Below are positions 49,860-61,900 of a stretch of DNA of 64,000 nt, piece after piece. The position numbers and the translations under genes were made by a program. Source of the DNA: Bursaphelenchus xylophilus (lineage: Eukaryota; Nematoda; Chromadorea; Rhabditida; Aphelenchoididae); NCBI GenBank assembly GCA_904066235.2, contig CAJFCV020000001.1, forward strand, positions 11,341,291 through 11,405,290, given 5' to 3'. The first letter of the stretch is position 1; the number at the start of each line of letters is the position of its first letter. Below the pieces are notes generated by a model. It was not told the origin of the DNA, searched no databases, and saw nothing but the letters and a program-made list of their open reading frames with translations.

Positions 49860-51989
49860 GCTGATTGGAAGTTGGAGGGGTTGCGGAGACGGTTAAGGTC
49901 GTTCGAGGAAGTTGCGATAATTGCGCTGGAAAATATAGCCAAAATTTGGGGGCTTATCACCACAAGTCGGCCAAGTGTAAGATCGGCTGAAAATAGATTT
50001 TTGTAAATAAAGAGTTGCAAATAGTACTTTTCAAACTCTCGAAAATGTCATAACGGAATGTTGCAAGAAATTAAAGTTTTGAAAATCCTAAAATACGACC
50101 GAATAAAAAATGTTTTTCAATCAAGAGGAATACTGGCTAAAAATGGCCAATTTCATAGTACAAACGATTTTAAAACAAATGTAAAATGTAAACACTACCA
50201 CAAAATTTAATTTAAGAAATTTTCCCAATCAAAAAATCCTAAAATACGACATATTTTCCGCTTCAAAAACGAAAAATTGGCCCTAATTTTGGCCCAAAAA
50301 TTATTCAATATTCCGAAAGAATTTTAAAAATTCATAAAAGAAAATGTTGTCCTGACAAAAGACCACGACTTTCTGAGCATGAATAACGGAAAAGGGACAT
50401 GTTCCGAACGGCACCGCGCCGAGACTAAACTCTCAATATTTTGGTAATTAAAATTTAATTTGGAGTGAAATTCGGGTCTTAACGGGCTTACGAGTTAGAC
50501 GAGGGAATTACTGGGTAACGTCTTTATGATTGTTGTAACATACGATAAAAAGAATTGGTAAATTTTAGATTTTTTTTGAAAAATTCAGTCTCACCGCGAA
50601 ATTGTGAGACAAAAAATCAATGAAAACAGGTTTAAAGTGCACCTCAAGCACATGCCTTATGGTCAAAATTATAATTTTTGCAAAAAAAAACACCTCTTCC
50701 TCCTTTAATTAGGTCCCGCCACGAAAACCTGACAAAAAAATCAACCCGAAGCAGGATGGCAACACCATTTCCCGGCCAAACGACATCCAAAAACGTCCAA
50801 GTTCATTCGACAAACTTTACAAAACGCCTCCAATTTGGACACATCCCCGAATCCCAATGCCCAAAAAAGGGCGAAAAAGGTGGCCGCAAAAGTCAGTCCT
50901 CCAGTGCAAATTTAATTTGCTCACGGGGAGAGCGAAAGATTGTTGATACGAAAAGTTTCACACCGAGAAAATGGCCCCATTCATTCCGGACGTCACTTTT
51001 AAACGTCTCTTTCCCCAATTGGGCACGTTTGGGGGCAAATTAAGGGCCAAACAAGAATGGCCAAGTGTTTAACAAAGATTTTTGTAGACATCAAAAAACA
51101 CACTTTGAGCTCTCAAACGTCACGTTATCTTTTATCTTTATTTACTTATCACAAAACTGGCAATTAAAACAGTTGCAACAGAATGCCAAAGATGGCGGGA
51201 AAACTTAGTTTTTGAATTCTAAGTCATCTAGCAAAATTTTGTATAAGTATTTCAAGAGCCATACGGTATCAACCACACCTGTTTACAACACCAAACACAA
51301 GCTGCAGTCTCCACACGAGCGTCTTGTATTCTTTTAGTCATCAAGTTTATCAAGTGTAATATCTGTTAGAAGGAGTGTCAGAAAACTGATATGCCTAGTG
51401 TTTCATTGTTCATTGAGTTCTAAGGTTCTCAAAAATATCATAGTTTGCAATGACAATAGCCTAAAATCACAATAACGATCAAAAATAAATTTACGTTTTC
51501 TATCCCTAGAAATTTACGTTTTTGTCCATAAGTGGCTTTATAGGCGAAATTGTGAAAATCTGAGGCTTAGAATGACCTGGCAATATCACAGCATCCAGAA
51601 GCACGCATGAAAAATCCAAACATTTATCGTATTTTAACCCGAACACACGACATTACCCTTAATTATTCATGCAAACCCCTTGCCCGCGTACTACCTCCCT
51701 GCACAGTCACGGCCCGCCTCGGCGTGATTAATCGAATCGGCGTAATTGAATTGGACGGATTTCCGCAGTATTTATATACATCTTTTGGGGGGATTATCGG
51801 GTAATTTCGGGAACGGACGTAGGCATGGCTTTATATTGTACTTGAGAGGGGGGCTGGAAATGGCTTCACAATTACTCTCCCGGCGGATATAATTGTGAAA
51901 TACGGAAGGGGATGAGAGATGGCAAAGCATGTGGCACGGAATGGAAGGATTTTGAAAACACGGACGGAAATATGGAAATCTTGAGAAGA

Positions 51990-52153
51990 TTCTAGAAAAT
52001 CCGTCATCATGACATGTTGTTAATCAAACATCTTAGAGGTTGTTGGTCCAAAACTTATTACTGACACTTCTAAGGGTACTGTAAAAAATATATCATGTCC
52101 GAAAAACCCATATAAAGACCAATTCCAAAGTCATGATGACAGATTTTCTGGAA
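51990..52153. mobile_element. 163-bp-family inverted-repeat element, copy 2
   Basis: The left end TTCTAGAAAATCCGTCATCA and right end TCATGATGACAGATTTTCTGGAA are inverted repeats bounding 164 bp. Weaker pairing seems to extend about 15 bp beyond both ends. The interior is unrelated to copy 1. Confidence 0.75.
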
Positions 52154-53507
52154 ATTTCAAAGAAGCTTGAAATATGAAATTTTCGAATTCTGGCAAATAT
52201 TCCACCACTTGTAACACACCAAACTATCAAATTCAGAGCATGTTGCGCCCCTTTCCGACGCCCATTCAGCTCAATAGCCGTCCAAACGAAAATTTTTATT
52301 TTTTCGATACTCAAACCTTTGAAAGGAACGCGATGAATACGAATACAAGGTCTTCGTTACACGACGAATGTATTCAGTGGACGACACAAGCGCAGTAAAG
52401 TGTGAAATTATGGTCCAAAAATAGCGGGAAATGGGGGGATTTCTGATGGATGTTTATTACATTCGGGAGCGGAATGGGTTCGGATATGCCGTTCGGGATT
52501 AAAATTTATGTCACTTAGGACGTGACGCAACAATTTTTGCACGGAAAAATTTTATGGGGTAAACAAAATAAAAAATTTTTTTGGGCGGTAGTAGGGCAAA
52601 AAATCATGATTTTTTATAAAAAAATCATTATTTTATCGCGTCAAAAGAAACTTCAAAATAAATTGTAGACTCTTCAAATGAACCCATAAAAATTTCAGAC
52701 CGCGTTATGCAGAAACAATTGAATAATGACACTTTTAAGTCGAAAAAACGACAATTTTGCCGTGTTTTTGCCAAAAAAGATGGATTTTTCTGCCCGAGCC
52801 TCCAGTATAATATAAATTAATAGCCCTCGTGACAGAATGAAGCGAACCCCATACCCTTTTGTACTGCACTTGCGTTTCCCTTGCCTTTTTTAACCCAAAA
52901 TGCCTATTTTTGCCAGTTCTCTCCCAAATTTGTGCAAAAATCGAACTTTTAGTGCAAACGACAACTCAAATGTGAGGTGCATATGCTATAAACAACTGTA
53001 AAGTAGCTTGATTTACATTCACATTTCTGTTTTCTCCTTCAATTTTTATATTCTCATCAATAATTCCAAAAACAAAAATTTTCCAAAAAATCTACAAAAA
53101 AAGTTCAAAGTTTCGAACCCTGCAGACAAATCGCATTTTTTGGCCAAACCAAACAGAACGGATCTTCTCCTTTGGCCAAATTTGATAAGAATTGCCCCCA
53201 AGTTTTATAAAAGATCGATGGAAATTGGATAAAAAAAAGAAAAAAATGACGGATAAAGGATTAGTGGAAGCAAGTTGTGTGGGCAGAAAGACATCACAGT
53301 TCAACTTACAATACTTTCATGTGGTATTTACAAAAACAATTTCGTTTTTTTGCAGAAAAAATAAAATTTTTCGGATTTTTGGTGACTAAAATAATATTTT
53401 TGCCCGGAAATGGTCGGAAAATTTTAGGTTTGAAAATAAAAAAGGTGCTACGACGTATTTTACACTATTTCAATTTCAAAAATCCCATAAATAACTCAAA
53501 TTTTGAT

Positions 53508-53678
53508 TGCACAGTGCAAAAAGACACATTTTTCCCACTGCACCGTGCATTTTTCCTTGGAAATTTCGCACTGTGCGATTGCTCACTTGTTTTCTCCGAA
53601 CGCACAGTGCACTTTTTGTCACTTCTTTTCTCTGTTTTTTGCACGGTGCAATGACTTTTTGGTCACTGCACAGTGCAT
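53508..53678. repeat. Cluster of six GCACTGTGC-type palindromes
   Basis: TGCACAGTGCA, TGCACCGTGCA, GCACTGTGC, GCACAGTGC, GCACGGTGC and TGCACAGTGCA occur within 171 bp at spacings of about 28-38 bp, separated by T-rich sequence. Regular spacing and alternation of the central base suggest selection or array growth rather than chance. Confidence 0.8.
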
Positions 53679-56542
53679 TTTTAACTCTGAATTTTGACTT
53701 TAGCTACCAGTAAAGTTAAAATAAAGCTACGGAAAAGTAAAATTGGATTGAAACAAGCTTTTCGAGGGTTATTACATTATACTTGACATTAAATTTGATT
53801 GTAATAGCACTACTTTTTTATAGTTCAGTACGTGACTTCCTATTTTTTGGCCTCTATTATCGTCCAAATAGCCTTTTATCACCTCAAAACATTTCCATAT
53901 GCCACAAACTTCTCAAATCGTTTCTCAAAAAAAAAAAAAAAAAATCTTCGACTGCACATGGAATTTAATGCCTCTGAGGGGAAAGAGACTTTTCATAAAA
54001 ACGACACACCCTCCAAAATAATCAAGGTAAACAAACAGGTCGTCGAGATTAAGGGCATCTAAATTTAAGATACGACTACGCAAAAGGACAGGGAAATATA
54101 ATAGTATATAATGGGGGAAAGTGCAATACAAGAATGGGGAAAATGGTAGGTCAAACACTAAACATAAAGGTGCTGCTGATAATTCAAGGGTCCCTTTAAG
54201 GTCTTTGAAGAAGAGAAAGAAGAATTGAGGGCTTAGGGACATTGCACATGGCGAAAATTATCTTGTACTCGGCCCAAAGAAATTTTCTCGCCAAGTATAA
54301 CATAACTACTGTCTGAGGTTTCCGGACCACCAACAATATACCTAGAAGGAAGCAGAATACATTTTCAAGTTAAAAGAGTACTAATTTGGGCCCGAAAAAG
54401 TAAAGTTTAGTCATCCGAACGGCCGAACTTGCCGCCCCCAATCTTTCCGAATCCCCTGAGGCAATTTGGGAATTGAGATGAACAGAGATTGGCGGGTAAT
54501 GTCATTTCGGCCCGATTTGATCACTTACAGTTTAAATTTGGAATGTATTTTTGGAATAAAAAATAAATTTGGGTCCCACCACGAAAACCTGAAGGGTCAA
54601 AATTTTTGTTCGTGAGGCCTTTTTGACACTTCCACATAATTTTAGGATTACATCGACCAATTTTAAATGCTAAATTTATCATCTTTATCTTTTATTTCAT
54701 TATTTCTAGTCCCACCACGAAAACCTGAGATCCCGAAAATTGCGTGTTTTTTTAACATTTTTCTCCAAAATAGAGTGTAATATTTGATGTTCCAAAATAA
54801 TTTTAAAATTTGAGGACAAAAATCACACTTTTTTAAGTCTTTATTATGTTGAGGACCAATACACCTAGTATAATATCACAACTTCCCAAAAACTTATACT
54901 TTTAGGTTATGAAAACTTGCAGAATGGGACTAGGAAAATCCCGAAAAAATTTTGGATTCAAAAACAGACATTACATCATCATAAAATTCCCTTTAATATC
55001 AAGGAATGCGTTAATCCGTCGAAAGATCCGGAAGATCTCCGCAATCCCCTCCCCATCCCACTCGAAACGTCATCCTTTTGTTGTAACAACACTTCTAACG
55101 CCACTACTGTTTTTTTCTTACTGTCTCTTCCTAATTCCTTGGACTGGCTTGCGTATATGAGAATTATAATATATTATCCATGAGTAATCGAGTAAAAAAT
55201 TTAAACGTTGCTGAGTAATTCAAGTGGTATTTAGTGGAAAAGGGAAGTAAAAGAGTGGTAAAAATAATTCTAAAGGTGTTTTGAGTTACAATTTGAAGTA
55301 TTACGTCAAAATTTTTTTAGAAAATTAGGATACTATTGAAGAAAAAATTGAGATAAAAAGTAGTACTATTAGTAATTACTGAGGAATTCAAAATACAAAA
55401 AGAGGACTATGGTATAAAAAAAGAAATTTTGAGAATTTTAAATTCATTTTTTTTTATTGAAAATTACAATTTGACTGTACTTTTTAAGCCAAAACTAGTA
55501 ACTTTCAGAATTTACTGAAACTTGGCAAAAATATAAGTTACAATTTAATAAAAAATTTCAGAAAATTTCACATCGCGTTATGCAGAAACAACCGAGATAT
55601 GAGATTTTCAATTTCAAAAAATTTTTTGAAAAAATTTTTTTCGTCGAAAAATCGGTTTGGCAACTTTGAAAAGGGTAGCAATAAACCATTAGTGTAAGGA
55701 GAACGTATTTTACAAAATCTTTTTTTCGATCCGACTAATTTTGATATTACTTTAGGCTACATATTTCCACCAAAAAGATAGTTCTTAAATCCCCAAAAAA
55801 TTTCAAAAAGTATCTTGGCCATGAAATAAAATCTCTCAAAGAAGTAATATACACCCACATTCTGCCTGGAAGCGCCAACAAAATTCACAAAATTATTCCC
55901 CTGAGGCGTTTTTCAACCCAAAAAAACGGCGGGTTTCGGCGGAGTTTTTTCACGAAAAATGTCGGGATTTATTGTCACAAGACATTCCAGAGGGTGCAAA
56001 ATCAAATGGCATCTCAAAACATATGTAATTCACAAAGAATACGGTCGATTTTTCGATATTATTTCAGATATCAGATTAATATCAAGTGCAATATCCAGAA
56101 CCCCATTTTTGACGTGAAAATTTCAAAATAACTAGTGAAACAGAAAAATTACTCTGTAAAATGCTCGTCAAAGTGATTACCGAGCCCCACTTCACCGATT
56201 ATATTGCGGTATTCCGAGAATTCCCCGGAAATGACTCACAACTTCACCGCTTCCACCATAAAATCATATTGTTTCCCGGTTGTTTGACTAACCATGTGAT
56301 CGCCCGCCACAAAAATGCATTCCGTTTCCGCCATTAAGGCAGTGGGCTTTTGAAATTTCGGAAAATAATTACATTCCTTCAAGTCGCTGCAAGTTTTTGT
56401 GAAAAACAAAAATTTGATGGATTACGGTAAAAATGGGGGGATTCCAGGAAGTGGCTGGATTTTGTCTTAAAATTTTCATAGAATATTAGATGTTACACAC
56501 TAATCTGTAGGGAAATGTGGAAAAACACGCGATTTCTGGGAT

Positions 56543-56677
56543 CTCAGGTTTTCGTGGTGGGACCCGCGCTGATGAAATAGAAATGGAAAAATGTGAGAAT
56601 TAATTTTTAATAACCCATAAGATAATTTAAACACCACTAGAAACTATTAAAAAAGCAAAAAAAGACGAAACTTGAGC
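56543..56677. mobile_element. Short inverted-repeat element with CTCAGGTTTTCG ends, copy 3
   Basis: CTCAGGTTTTCGTGGTGGGA at the left and CGAAACTTGAG at the right bound 135 bp. A further left-type end (CTCAAGTTTTCGTGGCAGGA) starts immediately after, near 56682, so two elements appear to abut. Confidence 0.45.
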
Positions 56678-58303
56678 TCTCTCAAGTTTTCGTGGCAGGA
56701 CCAAAAGGCAAAAAAATTTTAATGAATGCAATATTAATTGTAATGGAACTTCTTCGAAAAATAATAATAAGACCCTCCACGGTGGAATAACAAATTAATT
56801 GAGGGGTATTTTGCAAGAAAAATACCAATTTCTTCGAATTTTTGAGTTGAATGGCAAGTGTAATATAAAAAATTTTAAAAAATTAATTGCATGTTGTCGT
56901 GAAATGGGTAAATTCCGATGAGAATCGTCTGATCAGAGGGTTGAAAGAACTTTCGAATTGTTTTTGAAATCGGTATTTAAAAGATATTTTTTTAACAATA
57001 ATATGTAAGATTCCACTTCGTATTTTACCAAAAAAAAATTCCTGGAATTTCTCCTTAATTCACCAAAAAGAGTTAAAAAAAGCGTTTCCTAGAACGATTA
57101 CTTTGCCCTTCCAAACAATCGGAAATTGTAAAATACGGGTCCTCTCCACTTCTACCGACGTTTTTCCCCTTCAAAAATGGCCAACTGAAATTGGATTCGA
57201 TGAAGAAATGGTCAAAAAATGAAAGAGAATTGAATTGCCTGAGGGTTTCCGGAATATGAAAATGAAAAAAGAGGCGCCAGACATCCGCAAAGACTTGTTA
57301 TTGCACGAAAACACGTAGAAAGTCTGATTTATCAATTACTGCTTTAAAGGCCATCGCCAAAAAACGTCATCTCAAAGGGCACTTACATTATTCACGTCAT
57401 TAATTATAAAAAAAGTAAAAAAAATTAATAATTTAAAACATTTTGAGTGTAAAACGTTAAAGACAGCTCATTAAAAGCCTCTCCAAGCATCTCAATGGGC
57501 AAGAACAATAGAGCTTTACCAGCAATTTTCACATTATTTTTGGTCATCTTATTAGCTCTCTAACCCAATGAATTAAAAGAAATCTTCCCTAATTTGTTCA
57601 CCTCCAAGAAAAAAATAAATTCACATCATTATTTGGAGCTTAGACTGCACTTCTGATTTACAAGGTATATTAACGGCTTAGATCTGAAATATATTATACT
57701 TGACGTGACTAAAGGCAAGTGTAATATCGGAAAGTGGTCATAAAAGTAAAAGTTCAAAAATCAGCCGCCGCAAAATGCAAAAAGAGGCTACAGAACGGTT
57801 TTTATAAACCATTTGCAGCTGGAAGCAAGTTGATATTGTAGTAGTTGGGTTATCCCAACTTTTGGTGATGGATAATATAAAAAGCTATTTTAAATCTTGA
57901 AAAGACAGTGATACTAACCCGTATTTTACCTTATATGAATACCTTTTCAGTTTAGAGCTTTTTCCGGCACAAATAACACATTGAAACAGAATGCCAAAAA
58001 TGGCGGGAAATGCTAAAATTCGAATTTGGAGTTACTCAAAACCCCATGAAATTGATGCTCATCGCCTTTTTATGCCTACTGTCACGCCCTACTCAAAAAA
58101 TATTTATATGATGTTTCAAGAGGACTAGACTTTCCGATGAAATCCAATGCCCTCCAGCTGTTTTTTGAAGGGAAAACAATTTATGCAACTTGTGGGTAAG
58201 ATGGTCGGCAAAAAATGCGAGACTCTACAAAATGGAGGTCATCAATCGCTCTTGAAGCACAAAATCTGCAAATTTGTAAACTTTTAGGCCATTTTTGGGG
58301 AAA

Positions 58304-58466
58304 TTCTAAAAAATCCGTCATCATGAGGCATAACTTATTCCTTGGAAAAAATTTTGAAAAGAAATTTTTTTCGTGAGCATGAGTACCATCAATGCAGAAA
58401 ACTTTCACGTTAAGATTTTCAATTTTGTATGTATCAAGGGGTGTCATCATGACGGATTTTCTGGAA
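58304..58466. mobile_element. 163-bp-family inverted-repeat element, copy 3
   Basis: The left end TTCTAAAAAATCCGTCATCA and right end GTCATCATGACGGATTTTCT, followed by GGAA, are inverted repeats bounding 163 bp. Flanking GAAATT (left) and AATTTTCG (right) extend the pairing outwards. Confidence 0.75.
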
Positions 58467-60497
58467 TTTTCGCAGAAATGACTATTATGGGTCTAAAATA
58501 GCGGAAAATAATGCTAATGGAAAATGTAGGAGTATTTTCGTCCTTCTCCGAAGGTTCTGAACCTAAATGCCTGAGGCAAAACAAGAATTCTTTAATTTTT
58601 TTCGCACTGTGCAGTCGAGTTTTGAATAAATTCGAAGAATGGGGCTTGCCAGTGCGGTAAACTATGGCCATTCCTTTTCCATCGACATTCAATGTCGCAA
58701 AAAGTTTGGACAATCAAAAAAATGGAAGTAAAAACAGTGCAAACTCTGCTCCTTACGTATTCAACTTCCCCTGCGGGCTCAGAAATTCGAATGAGCGGAA
58801 TGCCCCCAGGCAGTCAAATTAAGGCAAATCCAATGTTTCGCGGGCCATTGAGCCCATTAACTGCCCTTTCCGCACGTGCCCCGCAGCTTTCGGATTACGC
58901 AAAAAAATTCCGAAAAAGCGATAAAATACGAAAAAATAAATCTTTGACCTTGTGGCGCCCCGAAAAAGAATTCGGTCATTGGAATTAGGGAAATCGTAAA
59001 GAACGGGGGGAATTGTGTGGCCTGGAAAAGCGAGAAGAGCCCACTCGTGCCCTGAGGGGCTTTTCCGAATAAAGTGCGTGAAGAGATGAAAAGGGCCGAA
59101 ATAAATTTTATAACAACGGATTCCTCAACAACATGCTCCACAATCCCGGCTGGGTTTATCGCGCGGAAAATGGGGGTTTTTCAACCACATTTGTCTCATT
59201 CTCACTCTGTACAACAACCTAAAAAGGAGTCGACATGCAATTTGGCGAGCGAGAAGGAAGTGGATAATATCCGATAAAGTCGGGTGTAGGCGTCGAAAGT
59301 CGCATCTGGACCCTAATGTAATAATCCCAAGGGGAGAAACGAGAGATAAGACCGAGAGATTTGATAACGGCAAGACCCAATTCGTTGATTTTACAGGGAA
59401 AAGGTCGGAAATTTTAGAGAAATATCAAGTTTGTCATGGATAATATAAAATGATGACTAAAAATTAAATTTTTTGATGATTTTAAGATTCCAAACAATAA
59501 AAATGTATGTCAAATTAATTTTAGAGTAAGTTCAAGTCATTTAGAGGCTGCAACAGAATGCCAAAACTAAAAATTTCAATTAATTTTGAAAAAATTTAAA
59601 TTTCTTACGTTATTCATGGAAATTTTGATATTTTTATTAAAAAAATATAGCTAAACCTTGTCTAAAGTCATTTCAAATAACATCCTATTAATTTCCCCAC
59701 CACCCGTTGCCCTTTTCACCCCTCTTTGACCTCATCAAGACGTATTTTTGTCATCAAATACCCCCTCAAACACGAATTTCCTGCAATACAACACTCGAAC
59801 ATACCGTAAAGCCGGGGATTTCTTTTCACAAACACCGCTGAACACTTGTTTAGACACTTGTCAAGGATCGAATTACGAAAAAGTATTATAAGCCAAGTCT
59901 AAAAAAATTGGGAAAAAACGAAGAAATAAATTATAAAGAGACTTTTTGAGGGATTAAATCCTCGGAATTCGATAAACAAATCGGTCAGAATTCGAGATTA
60001 GGTACTAAACTTTGTTCTTACAACCAAAAATTACTATTTTTAGAGCAGTTTCAACTTTTGATTACTTTTTACAAATTCGAAAAAAAAACTGTTTAAAAAC
60101 TACTATTTTTACTTCCAGAATTGTAAGAAACCCTCATGAAATCAGTCAGACTCCCTCGAATTACTATTTACAATCCTCCCTTGTTTACAGTCTAAATAAT
60201 TAAAAAAGGAATCGCACTTTTCGGCCCCAAAAAACAGGAAACCGGAAATCAGATTGGCCTACCGGGCAAAGGAGGGCTCACGGGGAATTAGCTCGGCCCG
60301 ATAGTTGAAGACACCTGTTTCACGCGAGAAAAGTAATCGTTTTGCACGCGGAAACGTCGGCGCTGACGGAGATCAGAGATCCGGGGAGGTGAAAGAGACA
60401 AAAAAAGGGCGTCGACTTGAGGAGTATTGGGACAAATATTATCCAGTTCGACATTTTGGAGTTCCAGGAATTTTGAAAAATCGAAAATACGTCATCG

Positions 60498-60659
60498 TCT
60501 GGAAAATCCGTCATCCTGACGTCATTTTATACCTAACAAAGTGTTTTGAAGGTCTGAAAATTTTTATGCAAATTCAAGAAAGCTTGGTAATGACCCTTGA
60601 TATTCCAGATTCATTAAAAAAAGGTGTAAAAGATGTCATCATGACGGATTTTTTTGGAA
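60498..60659. mobile_element. 163-bp-family inverted-repeat element, copy 4
   Basis: The left end TCTGGAAAATCCGTCATCCT and right end GATGTCATCATGACGGATTT, followed by a T-run and GGAA, bound 162 bp. The left end holds a complete TGACGTCA. Its right two thirds are tandemly duplicated immediately downstream. Confidence 0.75.
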
Positions 60660-60825
60660 AATTAGCCGTCCCGAGGGCAATTCCTGCCTAGCAATGTGAT
60701 TTGAAGGTCTGAAAATTTTTATACAAAGGCAAGAGAGCTTGGTAATGAGCCATGATATTCCAGATTCATTTAAAAAAAGGTGTAAAAGATGTCATCATGA
60801 CGGATTTTTTGGAAAATATGACGAA
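60541..60825. repeat. Tandem duplication, 165-bp offset
   Basis: The segment from TTTTGAAGGTCTGAAAATTT through GATGTCATCATGACGGATTT occurs at about 60545-60659 and again at about 60710-60824, an offset of 165 bp, with roughly ten differences. The duplicated part is the right two thirds of the inverted-repeat element that starts at 60498. Confidence 0.8.
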
Positions 60826-61541
60826 CGCTGAACTTGATGTCATTTGGTGGGTTCCACAAGTAAAACAATGGATTTCTATGCATTTTGGAAATGTCTCGAC
60901 GCCACGCCACACCTTTCAAATTTTCTCAGGATCAGCTTATATTACACTAGTGACATTTCGAAGAGATTTATTTTAAAAGTTTCTCCAAGAATGTGCAATG
61001 TTGAATATAGTCGTTTTAAGGCGCGCGAGAAAGGTTTTGAGGGTATTTTGAAAAATAATTTTTGAGATTTTCCGATTACCCATCTACTATAATGTATATA
61101 ATTTTAGGCCCAAAAATTGTAAATAAAGTAATGAGGATCAACAATACCGTCTAGACTTTCATTCTTTGTACTATAAACGCGAATTCAAACCCATTTTGAA
61201 GTCGGCTCGTTTGTTCCTCGAAGCGGATTTCCACACGTACTTGACAGCCACTTGACTGACGAGACAACATTCATCAAAGGTGTGAGGGTAAACAAACGCC
61301 AACCTGATTAATCTGTTTTTTCCACGTCTTGGTCATTTTCTCAGTAGAGGTTCCTGGTACAACAGGGGATTACAACGATTAAAAAATTTTAAAAATAAAA
61401 AAAATCCAAACTTGAAATTAATCCGAATTTTGCTGATAAAAGCTTACACTAAGAACATAATAAGCTGCAAAAAACTTGCAAAACGTCCGTGTGATAAAAA
61501 TTTACTTGCCGAATTACAGCTACAGTAACAAATTTCGAAGT

Positions 61542-61589
61542 AGAGAAACACTTGACTCATTTGGGGTCCACTGGGTCAAGTGTCTCTCT
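61542..61589. repeat. 15-bp stem hairpin with CTTGAC arms
   Basis: AGAGAAACACTTGAC and GTCAAGTGTCTCTCT pair with one mismatch around an 18-base loop. The left arm sequence, with its following CAT, also occurs at 1512-1526 in the zinc-finger gene intron. It lies about 310 bp upstream of the FAM8A1-like start and could be part of that promoter or outron. Confidence 0.65.
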
Positions 61590-61900
61590 TCTTATTATTT
61601 CTCTCGCAAATTGTGGTTGATGAGGTTTTCCTCGATCAAAAGCCGTTTCAAGACGAAGAATCAAGACTTCTGACTTAGTTTATCGTTTTTATCGGCATTT
61701 GGCGATTCTTTTGATGTTATCCTTCATATGATTTCGGAATTTAACTGTTTTCTCATGGGTCTTCTGGATTTATTGTTCTATTATACGTTTACAAACGTTT
61801 AGCCTGCTTCTCGAGCGGAAGATTCATCGTGATGCATCGTTTCCGAACGCTTTTCTTCAGAAATTTTTCCATAGTCTGATATTTTTTTGTGATTTTAGGT

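Larger units (their letters stand above)
49860..61900. other. 12-kb AT-rich region without supported genes
   Basis: No reading frame here has splice-compatible partners, a recognisable domain or ordered codon use. The content is repeat-like: three copies of the 163-bp inverted-repeat element, several CAGGTTTTCG-type ends, a GCACTGTGC cluster, a tandem duplication at 60.5-60.8 kb, CAGAATGCCAAA boxes at 51178, 57986 and 59553, and more than fifteen ATATTAYMCWWGAC sites. Non-coding RNA genes cannot be excluded. Confidence 0.65.

Noticed and set aside
53090..53180. TTCGAACC sequence resembling a tRNA B box
   Set aside because: Neither strand gives a cloverleaf with acceptor and anticodon stems. 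No tRNA or rRNA gene is seen in the window.
53277..53713. Phe/Cys-rich frames of 60-125 codons
   Set aside because: They are produced by T-rich DNA and the GCACTGTGC array; no splice signals or family.
60305..60691. 128-codon frame, possibly a small gene
   Set aside because: It runs through the 163-bp inverted-repeat element and into its tandem copy; the sequence is repeat DNA and codes for no recognisable protein.
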